Below, one piece after another: positions 45,225-54,736 of a DNA stretch of 57,273 bases. This DNA is from a virus, in the IMG/VR virus record IMGVR_UViG_3300025127_000044, positions 1 through 57,273 of that record; one strand, given 5' to 3'. The notes beneath the pieces were generated by a model. That model saw only the letters and a list, made by a program, of their open reading frames with translations. It searched no databases and was not told the origin of the DNA. The first letter of the stretch is position 1, and every line of letters begins with the position of its first letter. The translations under genes were made by a program, and so were the position numbers.

Positions 45225-45463
45225 AAGTCATCATTTTCATCACATTTGCAGTTAGTTTTTTTCTTATCCTTACCCGCTTCTACACGAGATATTCCGTAAC
45301 TGGCCAAAACAGTAGTAACGAGTGAACTAATAAAAGCTGCATCTACATTTTTTGCCATATTAAAATAGCTTGCTGTTAGAACACTCAAGGCCCAAATAAG
45401 CACACCTGCTGGTACAAAATTGACTAGAATATTTCTGACCCAGCTGTTTTCGTTATTCGGCAT
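45221..45463 (-). CDS. Small two-helix membrane protein, possible holin, 80 aa
   Basis: Two hydrophobic segments (NILVNFVPAGVLIWALSVLT; AAFISSLVTTVLASYGISRV) are followed by a polar, Lys/Cys-rich, acidic tail ending CDENDDF. The two-transmembrane small-protein shape fits a class II holin, but this is inference. Confidence 0.5.
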   Translation of the reverse strand: MPNNENSWVRNILVNFVPAGVLIWALSVLTASYFNMAKNVDAAFISSLVTTVLASYGISRVEAGKDKKKTNCKCDENDDF

Positions 45464-45481
45464 TTTTAACCTTTAGAATAT

Positions 45482-45880
45482 ATGAATAGAGTTAATTTAT
45501 GCCCAATGAGCACGTTTAAAACCCTATTCTTATTATTGCTGATTGGCTCACCAGTTTATGCCCAAGGTGCTCCTCAGTTTTCAACAGGCAGCATGACGCA
45601 AACTGTGACGACAACCCAGACTATTGAAGAAGTCTCTAATGTTGAAAGGTTTGGCGCATCTGTTGGTACATGGAGCGGCGACAACGTAACGACAGTCGAT
45701 TCAACTGCTACTGATATTGATATTGAGGTTGAAGGCGTCAGCTTCCAAATTATTGACGATAGTAAGCCATGGCAATTAGAAGTAATTTCAAGAGAAGCCG
45801 GCTTGATCGAAACGATCGATACAGAGCGCACAATTACAACCGATTCAGTTACAAATACCTTGTCGGTCTTCTCTCAATAA
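45482..45880 (+). CDS. Secreted cyanophage-type protein, 132 aa
   Basis: A signal peptide (MSTFKTLFLLLLIGSPVYAQ, from the internal ATG 45506, which may be the real start) leads into a Thr/Val-rich beta protein (TGSMTQTVTTTQTIEEVSNV). I recall close relatives in T4-like cyanophages. It overlaps the next gene by 112 bases in another frame. Function unknown. Confidence 0.65.
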   Translation: MNRVNLCPMSTFKTLFLLLLIGSPVYAQGAPQFSTGSMTQTVTTTQTIEEVSNVERFGASVGTWSGDNVTTVDSTATDIDIEVEGVSFQIIDDSKPWQLEVISREAGLIETIDTERTITTDSVTNTLSVFSQ

Positions 45881-46428
45881 TTCTCTGCGGATTACCTGTC
45901 AAGGCTGATATTCAACAAGCAGACGATACAAATGTCAGTGCAACGCCACAAGCCGCTATAACGGGCTCAGTGGCCAACCAGGCGGTACAAATTAATCAAG
46001 GAAGTCTTAGTACGCAATCCTTTAAACAGGGGCATTTTTGCAATGGTCCTGTGCTGAGTTTTGCTCCTTATATTATGCAGACAGAAAACCCTGGTTCGTT
46101 GTCGCGTAATATTGGCGGGCAAATGAGCATTTCTGTGCCACTTGATGGTAGTTCAGTCGAGCTTTGCAAAGAGCTAGGGCGAATTAGTATTCAGAAATCT
46201 AGACTTGATTACGAATTAGTGAGAATAAAAGAGTGCATTAATATCTATCAAGAAGGATTCAGGATCAGGCCTGGTACGCCTTTTTACGAGATCTGCTCCG
46301 ACGTTGTGCCGCTCGCTGCCGCGCCCAAGAAAGTGGTTGCTCCTTCCCGCGAGCCTTCGCCAACTTCTTCAGAACAAAAGTTATCACCGGCTTCGCAACC
46401 TGAGTCAAGCGTTGAAAAATCGCAGTAG
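45769..46428 (+). CDS. Secreted Cys-containing protein overlapping two neighbours, 219 aa
   Basis: The signal segment YLVGLLSIILCGLPVKADIQ is read within the end of the upstream gene in a different frame. The mature part has GSVANQAVQINQGSLSTQSF and Cys-rich later blocks, ending with a Pro/Ser/Lys-rich tail. It converges with the minus gene at 46265, overlapping by 164 bases. It resembles proteins I recall near tail genes of cyanophages; function unknown. Confidence 0.6.
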   Translation: MAIRSNFKRSRLDRNDRYRAHNYNRFSYKYLVGLLSIILCGLPVKADIQQADDTNVSATPQAAITGSVANQAVQINQGSLSTQSFKQGHFCNGPVLSFAPYIMQTENPGSLSRNIGGQMSISVPLDGSSVELCKELGRISIQKSRLDYELVRIKECINIYQEGFRIRPGTPFYEICSDVVPLAAAPKKVVAPSREPSPTSSEQKLSPASQPESSVEKSQ

Positions 46429-46855
46429 CTGCTAATGTCCCGCCTACCGATGCAACAGAAGCAATTGTTGCTGTTGTTGCTGCCGTTACGATAATTTCGG
46501 GTTTAGGGACAGGGACTTCAACATTAATGATAGGGATATCAACTGTCTGGACTTCTTTAAATTCAGATGTTGGTGGTGTTAAAGGTGCTGGAGCGGTTGG
46601 CTCTGGCATCTTATTGCTCTCACTTGTATTGTTAGAAGTGTTCTTTTTCTCTGTTACTGGCTTTGTTTCGGATTTTGTTTCTGATGAAGTTTCTGAACTT
46701 GTCTTAAGTTTTTGAGGGACATCCTCGCGATAAATAATTATGGGTTCCCACAGAGGTTCAATGTACTCAGGAGCCTCGTACTCGAAACTTGGCAGTGGTA
46801 CTGCTTTAGGCAGTTCTGCAGCTGGTGGAATTGGTGTGAGTGGCCAGGTTTTCAA
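46265..46855 (-). CDS. Pro/Ser/Glu-rich protein with C-terminal hydrophobic region, 196 aa
   Basis: The N-terminal 100 residues are Pro/Ser/Thr/Glu-rich and low-complexity (LKTSSETSSETKSETKPVTE), then a hydrophobic segment (VTAATTATIASVASVGGTLA) and a basic end (RQRAAQRRSRSRKKAYQA). It may be a virion-associated membrane protein. Antisense overlap with the plus-strand secreted gene. Confidence 0.6.
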   Translation of the reverse strand: MKTWPLTPIPPAAELPKAVPLPSFEYEAPEYIEPLWEPIIIYREDVPQKLKTSSETSSETKSETKPVTEKKNTSNNTSESNKMPEPTAPAPLTPPTSEFKEVQTVDIPIINVEVPVPKPEIIVTAATTATIASVASVGGTLAATAIFQRLTQVAKPVITFVLKKLAKARGKEQPLSWARQRAAQRRSRSRKKAYQA

Positions 46856-47010
46856 GATTGATCATCCGCCTTAACTGTTGGAATGTCGAGAGGATCTTTT
46901 TCACCTCCAATGATTGCTGCCGCTCTTTTGTAATAGAAAGAATCAGTTTTTCCTGCTTCCTCCAGGGCCTCTTTAATTTTTTTCCAATTGTCTAATGTGT
47001 TTTTATCCAT
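46852..47010 (-). CDS. Small helical protein, 52 aa
   Basis: ATG 47010 is preferred; the longer frame adds residues inside the upstream gene. The product begins MDKNTLDNWKKIKEALEEAG and has FYYKRAAAIIGGEKDPL, typical of short cyanophage proteins. Function unknown. Confidence 0.65.
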   Translation of the reverse strand: MDKNTLDNWKKIKEALEEAGKTDSFYYKRAAAIIGGEKDPLDIPTVKADDQS

Positions 47011-47278
47011 TGGGATTAGCGATAAGGTGATCCATTTCAGCTGATATTTGATCACTGAGTGCGCTCACTTGTGCACATGCCCCCAGAATTAAACCACGCT
47101 GATTAGGAGTTAAATCTGCATCAACAGCATCTTCTGAAAGTACCTCAGAGATCTCACCGAGTGTCATAATGATCTCAGGAAGCCCCCATTTTTCAATTAG
47201 TGAATTAAGCACTGATAATAGAGGCCTATCGCCACTTTCAACTAACTCCCAAAACAGTCGTCGGCTTTCTGAATCCAT
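47003..47278 (-). CDS. Hypothetical protein, 91 aa
   Basis: The product begins MDSESRRLFWELVESGDRPL and is helical and acidic. It overlaps the next gene by 8 bases. Function unknown. Confidence 0.65.
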   Translation of the reverse strand: MDSESRRLFWELVESGDRPLLSVLNSLIEKWGLPEIIMTLGEISEVLSEDAVDADLTPNQRGLILGACAQVSALSDQISAEMDHLIANPNG

Positions 47279-47311
47279 ATGAGAATATACCCAGTAACTA
47301 TATTTTAATCA

Positions 47312-47548
47312 CTACATGGCAACTTTCTTACGAGGACGTTTCAGTTTTGGTTTTTCAGGCGCTTCCTTTACCTCTGATTTAACTTCTGGTGTTTCATCTA
47401 CTGCTTCATCTTCTGGTTCAAACTCAAGAGTATCAAGCAGTTGGAATACCACTGAAGCAGCAAAATTTAACAATGTTTTGTCGTCAGAAATACGAGCTGC
47501 GGAAAAAGTATTGATTGCTGAAATCAATTCAGAACGTTTACAAGCCAT
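47312..47548 (-). CDS. Hypothetical protein with acidic-basic tail, 78 aa
   Basis: The product begins MACKRSELISAINTFSAARI; an acidic stretch (FEPEDEAVDETPEVKSEVKE) is followed by a basic end (KLKRPRKKVAM). Function unknown. Confidence 0.65.
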   Translation of the reverse strand: MACKRSELISAINTFSAARISDDKTLLNFAASVVFQLLDTLEFEPEDEAVDETPEVKSEVKEAPEKPKLKRPRKKVAM

Positions 47549-47583
47549 GTTTATTATGGAATTCCTTACTAATCTAACTAATA

Positions 47584-49485
47584 TTATTTATTTTCGAGCT
47601 GTTTTACCTTTGCTTCTAGACTTTCAATTCTTTCCATTGCTTCTTGCAAAGCGCCAAGAGCCTTTAAATGCAAAACTGAATATTTTACGCTTTGCGTCTG
47701 AGTGCCTGTCTTTTGAATAACCTGGGTAGTCTTTTGATTTCCTAACTCATCAAATACAGGTAAACCATGCTCATCAAATTCTGGAGTTGTAATTTTTTGA
47801 ACATCATCTTTGACTTCTACAAGTGATGGGCAGTTGGCGCGTAAATCTTGAGCGATGACACCGAGATATTTACTATCTCCAAATCCGTACGACGGTTTAA
47901 AGTTATAGTTCACTAAATTAATATTTTTAATATCTTTCCATTGTGATGATGCTTCTACAATATTAGTTTTAAACTTTTTATCTGAAATTGCTCCATATGA
48001 GTTATTGATATTCACTATATCTCCATTGGCGTTAATTGCCATCTTATTGGCTGCAAATACAGCTTCTCCATTGCCTGCTATTGATGCATTCACAGAGCCT
48101 CCCTGTGAAATCTTTAATCCAAAATCGTTAGCCAAAGCAACTGAGGCATTAACACTATCTGTGCTATTAATCCCATCGCAGCTCACATTATTTGTAAATG
48201 TACCTGAACCTTGCACAACAGCATCTGAATTGCTTGTAATTAATCCGACTGTGCAATCGCCACTAATAGATGCAGATCCGGCTGTAATACTTTGCGTGAC
48301 GCTAGCGGCATCAGCATTTACGGCTCCAGTAAAAGTGGCTGTACTTCCAGATACGGCACCGTAATCAGATGCAGTGACGTTACCGCTAAAGTTAGCCGAA
48401 CTTCCTGAAACTGCTCCAGTCGCACTAACTGCTCCAGTTACGCTAATGTCACTTCCGAATGTAGCACCATGAGAGCTTGTAATGTTACCACTCAAATCTA
48501 ATGATTGCCCCGTAATTGAGCCTAAGTCCGCTGACGTAGTAGATACTGAATTGCAAGTCAAATCACCAACAGTTGTTGTGCCAGCTTGGTTAATACCATA
48601 GCTGCTGATTTTAAGGTCTCCTCCAATTAGCACATCACCAGAACTATTAAATTTAGTGGCAGAGACTTCGTTAGAGTAATTTGCGGTTCCATCCTGCCCT
48701 AATGAAATAGCAGGTGCAGGAACTGCTGCAGTCAACGATCCACCAATATAAACAGTACCGTTTGTTGCTACTCCAAAATTCAAAACATCTGATTCATCTT
48801 TAACTCGAATTGGAAACATCGAATTGGGAATGCCAGCATATGAAGCTAAGGAGCCTCCGCCTGCACTAATAAATGGAGCCGCAAGCTCACCGTCATTCAG
48901 TTCTATATTGTTAAATTGTGCATTACCAGCCCCGGTAATGTTGGAGGTAACTACACCACTAGCACTATAGCCCTCATAAACATTATTGTCATTACTACCT
49001 ATTTGTTTTGCATATAGTTTGCCTCCTTTCAATCCACCGCCATTTTTTGTTGATGCATCTGCTGTCGGATCATCTATATCAAATGTACCTACTTGTAAAT
49101 CACCGGCAAGGGATACATCACCTGATTGATGATTTAAATCTATGCGCGGATTTCCTAAATTGTCCTCTAGAGTTATTGATCCGTTAAAGGAATCACCAGT
49201 ACGTTTGATATAAGGACCCATCCATTCTGAAAGTGCGTTTCCCCGGATAAGTCTGCCATTTTCATCAACACCTAGGATAGCTTCGCCCAAGCCAGATAAG
49301 CCGGTGAGTGTAAGATCACCAGACATAATATCGCCAGATGTATTGATGTAGGCGTCATCAACTACATTCTGTGAATTTGCTTTCCAAAAGCCAGAAGGTG
49401 GATTTCCTGAGTATTGATATAGAACACCATCCTTATCAAAAATCTCTCCATTTGCTTGTGGTTCTGGAAAATTAATCTGAGCCAT
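47584..49485 (-). CDS. Tail fibre protein with S74 chaperone/peptidase domain, 633 aa
   Basis: The long beta-rich, Gly/Ser/Asn-rich body (residues 1-510) has repeated short strands such as ATGAVSATGAVSGSSANFSG. From about residue 525, AISDKKFKTNIVEASSQWKD and YLGVIAQDLRANCPSLVEVK match the peptidase S74 intramolecular chaperone, which trimerises the fibre and cuts itself off. The C-terminus is a coiled coil (LGALQEAMERIESLEAKVKQ). Receptor binding is its expected role. Confidence 0.9.
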   Translation of the reverse strand: MAQINFPEPQANGEIFDKDGVLYQYSGNPPSGFWKANSQNVVDDAYINTSGDIMSGDLTLTGLSGLGEAILGVDENGRLIRGNALSEWMGPYIKRTGDSFNGSITLEDNLGNPRIDLNHQSGDVSLAGDLQVGTFDIDDPTADASTKNGGGLKGGKLYAKQIGSNDNNVYEGYSASGVVTSNITGAGNAQFNNIELNDGELAAPFISAGGGSLASYAGIPNSMFPIRVKDESDVLNFGVATNGTVYIGGSLTAAVPAPAISLGQDGTANYSNEVSATKFNSSGDVLIGGDLKISSYGINQAGTTTVGDLTCNSVSTTSADLGSITGQSLDLSGNITSSHGATFGSDISVTGAVSATGAVSGSSANFSGNVTASDYGAVSGSTATFTGAVNADAASVTQSITAGSASISGDCTVGLITSNSDAVVQGSGTFTNNVSCDGINSTDSVNASVALANDFGLKISQGGSVNASIAGNGEAVFAANKMAINANGDIVNINNSYGAISDKKFKTNIVEASSQWKDIKNINLVNYNFKPSYGFGDSKYLGVIAQDLRANCPSLVEVKDDVQKITTPEFDEHGLPVFDELGNQKTTQVIQKTGTQTQSVKYSVLHLKALGALQEAMERIESLEAKVKQLENK

Positions 49486-49615
49486 CTAGCTGCCACATTT
49501 TACTACTTTAATTTTATCTAATATCTGACTTCAATTTATTTGCCGGATGCCCTATAGGATAAGTACTCGCAGGTACTCTGGGCAACTCAGACACTTTGAT
49601 GTACATAATAAAAAA

Positions 49616-49637
49616 AGCTCGCCATTGCTGACGAGCT
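49616..49637 (-). terminator. Intrinsic terminator on the minus strand
   Basis: Stem AGCTCG/CGAGCT with a 10-nt loop, followed on the minus strand by six T residues. It ends the tail-fibre transcript that runs through 49659. Confidence 0.8.
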
Positions 49638-49658
49638 GTGTAGGGTTAATTGGGTTAA

Positions 49659-49841
49659 TCAGACTGATTTGATCGGTGTGTATTTACCGTCAGCCGCCAG
49701 CATAAATCCGACGGGCTCAAAATCAGGCTGTGACGTCAGTTCGTAGATATCAAGGCCAGCAACAGGTGTTTCTGATCCATATTTACGAATCAACTCTTCC
49801 GTTGTAATCATTTTGTTTTCAGGTTGGAAGTAGTACTTCAT
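49659..49841 (-). CDS. Small protein downstream of the large fibre gene, 60 aa
   Basis: The product begins MKYYFQPENKMITTEELIRK and contains TPVAGLDIYELTSQPDFEPV. The start overlaps the end of the fibre gene. It may be a fibre-assembly chaperone by position; nothing more can be said. Confidence 0.6.
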   Translation of the reverse strand: MKYYFQPENKMITTEELIRKYGSETPVAGLDIYELTSQPDFEPVGFMLAADGKYTPIKSV

Positions 49842-52800
49842 CAGGCATCTCCAGTTTTAAAGGTGTTGTATACAGATTCGACTGATGGTGCATTAGTTGA
49901 ATCGTATTGAACTTTGATTCTATAGAACGTATTGGGCTGAAGTGTGGGCTTGTTCTCTGTCCACGGCGTTGCACCTGTTTGTGTGCTGAGAACACCGTAG
50001 TCGGCATAGGTGTCAATAAGCGTCCAAGGACCAGTTGCCGTTGTACCAGACTCCAGAGTCCAGGTACGACTTGCAAGAGTTGCATCCACACCACTGAATG
50101 CAGGTGTTCCCTGATTCTGAGAGGTGAAGGTGATTTCACTTGGCCCTGGAGGTGCAGCATTAATTTGTGAACCTTCGATAGAGAGTCCTGTACGCCAGGG
50201 ACCTGTTGCACCGTTGAGGTACATCGTTGTCCCATCTGTTTCAACAATCTCTGTTGCAGCTGCCACGAGTGCATCGAGTGCGACTTGTGTGTCACCATTG
50301 GCATCGGCTTCAGGTGTCGTGTTTAGTGGATTTCCAGCAATGGCCATGTATATATAAGTCTCACCATTTCCGTTGCTTTGAGTGTGGCTACCTCTTAGTT
50401 TAAATCCATTAGACAACACATCAATTATATTTGCTGTGCCAGTATCCTCCGCACCAGAAGTGTTTGCATACAACCTCTCAACTGCCGGATTACCATCTGA
50501 ACGTTCAGTGTCATAAATGGCCCAATTACCGGCATTGCTGATCTTCTTAATCAGAACCCAGGCTGGTTTAAAGTTGGTGTAAACAAACGGCCCATCAGTA
50601 GAACCGTTGCCGCTGTATTTGCCCATAGCTGAAAATTGAGATACTGGGCTGAAACAGTAGCTGATCATTTCATCGCCGCTAGTGTGGTTTACCGCTGTGC
50701 CCGCATCACCAACAGTAAACACGCTCGATGTTGGTAATGCACCCCACCACGTTGAACTTCCGCCACTGTAATCAGCAACAGCACCTGCACCATTCAAATA
50801 AAAGACTTTTTGGGTTGTAGTTGTCGCATCTTTATGATAGACCGTCCAATTAGTTGCTCGATCAAGATTTTTGAAAATCATGAATGCTGGGGTGGTTCCG
50901 AGGCCGTGCCCAATAGATTGATCTTCCGATCCATTACATGTCCACTTCACGATCGAGAACCCAGCCGCCGGATTGGCGCGGACTTGTGATGCCATTGATG
51001 GGACGGCATCAACACTGACGCCGGGGTCAACTAACATCTTGCCATCAACTTCTATTCCATAGAGATACAAACCTGCGGCACTCGCACTTGTCCTCTCTAT
51101 AGTAATACTACTTAATGAGCCAGAAAAACTCGTAGAGCTTGCAGGTATCGGAAGCGACGGGGGGTGACTAAGATCATTGTAAAGTGCAGTTGTTGCTTCG
51201 TTGTTAACGTTCCACGTTGCAGAACTCGCAGCACCACCAATTACTCCATATAAAGTAACTGTGTTTGATACTGTTAAAGCTGGGCTAAAAGTAATGGTTA
51301 CTTCGACATCGCTAGCGTTGGCGTTGGCGTGTGCATAAGTTGACAGATCACCATTAAACAGGTTGGTCACATTTAACCAGTTGCCACTATTACCCGTTGT
51401 AACAGCATTATTTGACCAAGTCTGACTTTGATCGTAAATAGAACTCGTCAGATCACCAGCAGCAATTGTTTCTGTGGTGTCACCAGCATTCCATGCCCAG
51501 GCTACATACGGGGAGTTATTAGTGTTTATGCCAATACCTGCGCCAAGAGTAAAGCCATCAGAATCAAAAGAAGCTAAATTGTCGTTGCTATTGGGTTGAG
51601 ATGTTTCAGCATCAGTTGTGTTTGAATAAAGCAAGCCGCCAGTGCCACGAACGGTATCAAAGAACCTATGGTTATAGGCTAGACTTCTTGGTTTTATCCA
51701 GAGAAGGTCTGGGCTGAAATTGAGACCGCTGATTGCTTGTGTACCACCATTTCCGGTGTATTCAACAATCCCAAAATGATCTGTGCTGTCTTTGATTGCT
51801 GCCTCGGGGAAGTTAGCCAGGGTGAGAGCTTCGAAATCACTTACTGGGTACGCAAACGTAAGTTGGCCGAAGTTTACTTTTTGTGCACCTGCGTCAAATA
51901 CTCCAAATACAGGAATGTATTCATCATAAAGCCCAGTAAATGCTACGCCTTGAGACACGCCATTGATGTAAAATGTGAGGGTTCCAGCATCAGCGTCAAA
52001 AGCAAGGCCAATAATATCACCACTTGTTATTGGAGAACCATAGCCGATAGAAACATTACCAGGTCCTCGGTACTTATTACCATCTGCTGCATATACTCCC
52101 CAAAAATTCAAGAGGTGGCTTGGATAAGTGTATGCACTGGCAATGTGGTTATCTGAAGCAAGGCAAATGCCTGGGTGTGTATTACCTCCGCCCGCTTGAA
52201 CCTCCCAATACCATTTACCTGATGTTGGAAGTTTAAATCCTCCATAAGCACAGTTCCAAGAATTTGCACCGGTAATTTCTAGATTACCATTTGCAATGGT
52301 AGTGCTAGAACCCTTAAGCAATTGATTCAAGGTCGCATGATTGGAAGTTGGTGAGTCTGCAACGCTGGCGTTAGTTAGGTTATTAACAGTCCAGTCGTTA
52401 CTGCCCGCTGCATCATATCCCAATGCGGCATCACTGCTTGAATCGCTGAAATTCAAGTTGAAGCCATTTGTGCCATAACTAGAAATATCTGCTTCCTTAG
52501 CTTGCCAGACCCCATTGCTGTCAAAATCACCAAATGCAGTCGGAGCAAGTGCTTGGCCGTCGATGAAGTGTACGTCGGCTAAATACATGTCAGATAAAGA
52601 CCAAGCAGCGTAACTGTTTATTGCTCCCATCGACATCCTATAGGACGAATTGATCCCAAGATCTGCATTTTCAGATGGGTAGTTAGTGTAACTATAGGTT
52701 ACTTCAGTTCCATTGACGTAGATTTTTACTCTTTCCGCAGGAGTTGATTGTGTAGTGTCAACCGCAACAACTATATGATACCAAGCATTTGGGTCTCTAA

Positions 52801-54736
52801 ATGCATTCGCGGCCGTTCCAACATGGATTCCGTACCCATAAAAGAAACTAAGCCCGTCAGCGCCAGTTCCCGTGCCAGTGCCACCAGAAAAAGTGAGGTA
52901 GTAATTGGCACCTGGAGACGCTGATCCTGAGAAGAGAACACACTCTTCGCCGAAATTAACTCTTTTTACCCACCCGCTCCAAGTCCATGTCTTTTGGTTA
53001 CCTGCAGACGAAGGCGTCCAGTGCATGTAAGACGAATCGGCTGAGTTAAATCTCAAGGACTTAGAAATTTCATAGGTACTACCTGATCCATCAGCACCCA
53101 GCCAACTACCACCATCAACAGTGATGCTGGGAGCAGCTGCGTCTACAGAAACAACCTGAACGCCAGTCTGAACTTCATCGCCAGGCTGGAAGTATGCAAG
53201 GTTAGTGTCTCCCTGAAGAGTCAGAACATTACCGCTGACGCTCGCAATGGTGTCACTGACAGGAGTGACGACATCACCGTTTGCATCCGTCATCTCAAGA
53301 GGTCCAACCATGTTGGCTAGCTGAGTGCTGTCAGTGAAGGTCAGGGACTTTTCGTAGCTAATCTGACTGGTCAAACGATCACTGGTTGTCCATGTGCCGC
53401 CATCTACCGTGACAGTCGGCGGTGTTGCGGCAGCGTCAATGGCTGTGATTTCTACTGCTGCCTCAATCGATCCACCAACAGGCATTTCAAGTGTATAAGG
53501 AGGATTCCAATTGCTTATGAATGAAGGTTGAAGTGTATATTGTGCCCAATCAGAGAAGGGGTATCCTGGAGTTTGAGCGCCAATTAGGAAATACTTGGCA
53601 TTAGGGTTATTTGAACTAAGTGTCCGCGCCATCGCTGCGCCTCCACTATGTGTAGTCCCTTGTACCCAGTTGACACCATCAACAGAAGAATGTGTAACCC
53701 ATCCAGATCCCCCCATGTTTACTTCAACATCACTTGTTGGATCACTTAAATAGAAACACAAAGATTTATATTTAGTTGCGTGATCAAAAGTAGAAGGGGT
53801 TTGAGAGCTGGTACTTGTTACATTGACTGATTCAAAATTTTCGATAACGAAGTCTGTTCCGCCCGCTGAATGTGTTGCAATCATTACAGGCGATTCTACT
53901 GTTCCACCTTGCACCACATCACCAACCGACAGTCCACTGAAGTTTGTGTTGGTGGGGAATGAAAGAACTTTTTTAACACTACTACCAATAATGAAGTGTT
54001 CAGCACCATCTTGATCTAACAGTGAAACTCTTCCGCCTACGCTCAACACTTTCAGTTTTGCAACTGTGCCCAGAGGGTAGGGTTGGAATAGGCAGGTATA
54101 TGTAGTGGTTCCTTGGCATTGATTGTATCCTCCACCATTAAAGAAAGACACCCAACCATAACTGTTGTTATAAGGGGTTCCGTTGTATGAAATGAGAGAT
54201 ACCTGCGCGGCAGCCACCAAGTCGACATTGTTGAGAGTAAAACCACTTAGGTTAGAGGTGTATGGATATCCAGAAACATTATCTAAGTAAAGGTTTATTC
54301 CAGTGATAGCAGTGACACCTCTTGCCGCAAGTTCCGTTGCAAAATTGATGTCGGTATTGGCAAATGAAGGAGAAGAACCATCTGCGATATTCCAAGAAGC
54401 AATAGGAGCTTCAACAGCAACACTTAGAATTTCATCAGTATCTTTGGCAATCGTGCCGTTTTCTCCCACTGCAGTGATGGCACTTGAGACAGGCTCATAG
54501 GTAGTAAACTCAGTGATACCTGCACCGTTGACTGGCGTAAGAACTTCAACAGGGGGGATAATTAAACCATTGGCACCTGTTGAGACGTGTTGCGCTTCTA
54601 CCTTGTATTGGACTCCGCCACGTTCTACGAGCAGGAGATCGTCGTCGTTTAGTGTACTCATTTGATCGTATGTGATTTGGTATTGGACTCCGTTGCGTTC
54701 AACGAGTAATAGATCTGTATCATTTATTGTGCTCAT
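49841..54736 (-). CDS. Giant tail fibre/adhesin with LamG and SPRY domains, 1631 aa
   Basis: It opens with a duplicated motif (NDTDLLLVERNGVQYQI and NDDDLLLVERGGVQYKV). The middle has LamG/concanavalin-like segments (KSLRFNSADSSYMHWTPS; TWSGWVKRVNFG), followed by a SPRY-like region (GKWYWEVQAGGGNTHPG; IGLAFDADAGTLTFYING) and later repeats (HFGIVEYTGNGGTQAISGLN; VEYTGNG-type) resembling those of other cyanophage fibres. The C-terminus has an Ig-like fold. It is probably a host-adhesion protein. Overlaps neighbours by 1-4 bases. Confidence 0.88.
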   Translation of the reverse strand: MSTINDTDLLLVERNGVQYQITYDQMSTLNDDDLLLVERGGVQYKVEAQHVSTGANGLIIPPVEVLTPVNGAGITEFTTYEPVSSAITAVGENGTIAKDTDEILSVAVEAPIASWNIADGSSPSFANTDINFATELAARGVTAITGINLYLDNVSGYPYTSNLSGFTLNNVDLVAAAQVSLISYNGTPYNNSYGWVSFFNGGGYNQCQGTTTYTCLFQPYPLGTVAKLKVLSVGGRVSLLDQDGAEHFIIGSSVKKVLSFPTNTNFSGLSVGDVVQGGTVESPVMIATHSAGGTDFVIENFESVNVTSTSSQTPSTFDHATKYKSLCFYLSDPTSDVEVNMGGSGWVTHSSVDGVNWVQGTTHSGGAAMARTLSSNNPNAKYFLIGAQTPGYPFSDWAQYTLQPSFISNWNPPYTLEMPVGGSIEAAVEITAIDAAATPPTVTVDGGTWTTSDRLTSQISYEKSLTFTDSTQLANMVGPLEMTDANGDVVTPVSDTIASVSGNVLTLQGDTNLAYFQPGDEVQTGVQVVSVDAAAPSITVDGGSWLGADGSGSTYEISKSLRFNSADSSYMHWTPSSAGNQKTWTWSGWVKRVNFGEECVLFSGSASPGANYYLTFSGGTGTGTGADGLSFFYGYGIHVGTAANAFRDPNAWYHIVVAVDTTQSTPAERVKIYVNGTEVTYSYTNYPSENADLGINSSYRMSMGAINSYAAWSLSDMYLADVHFIDGQALAPTAFGDFDSNGVWQAKEADISSYGTNGFNLNFSDSSSDAALGYDAAGSNDWTVNNLTNASVADSPTSNHATLNQLLKGSSTTIANGNLEITGANSWNCAYGGFKLPTSGKWYWEVQAGGGNTHPGICLASDNHIASAYTYPSHLLNFWGVYAADGNKYRGPGNVSIGYGSPITSGDIIGLAFDADAGTLTFYINGVSQGVAFTGLYDEYIPVFGVFDAGAQKVNFGQLTFAYPVSDFEALTLANFPEAAIKDSTDHFGIVEYTGNGGTQAISGLNFSPDLLWIKPRSLAYNHRFFDTVRGTGGLLYSNTTDAETSQPNSNDNLASFDSDGFTLGAGIGINTNNSPYVAWAWNAGDTTETIAAGDLTSSIYDQSQTWSNNAVTTGNSGNWLNVTNLFNGDLSTYAHANANASDVEVTITFSPALTVSNTVTLYGVIGGAASSATWNVNNEATTALYNDLSHPPSLPIPASSTSFSGSLSSITIERTSASAAGLYLYGIEVDGKMLVDPGVSVDAVPSMASQVRANPAAGFSIVKWTCNGSEDQSIGHGLGTTPAFMIFKNLDRATNWTVYHKDATTTTQKVFYLNGAGAVADYSGGSSTWWGALPTSSVFTVGDAGTAVNHTSGDEMISYCFSPVSQFSAMGKYSGNGSTDGPFVYTNFKPAWVLIKKISNAGNWAIYDTERSDGNPAVERLYANTSGAEDTGTANIIDVLSNGFKLRGSHTQSNGNGETYIYMAIAGNPLNTTPEADANGDTQVALDALVAAATEIVETDGTTMYLNGATGPWRTGLSIEGSQINAAPPGPSEITFTSQNQGTPAFSGVDATLASRTWTLESGTTATGPWTLIDTYADYGVLSTQTGATPWTENKPTLQPNTFYRIKVQYDSTNAPSVESVYNTFKTGDA

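Noticed and set aside
49819-50304. 161-aa and other frames inside the giant fibre gene
   Set aside because: They are out-of-frame shadows of the 1631-aa gene with low-complexity His/Gln/Leu composition.
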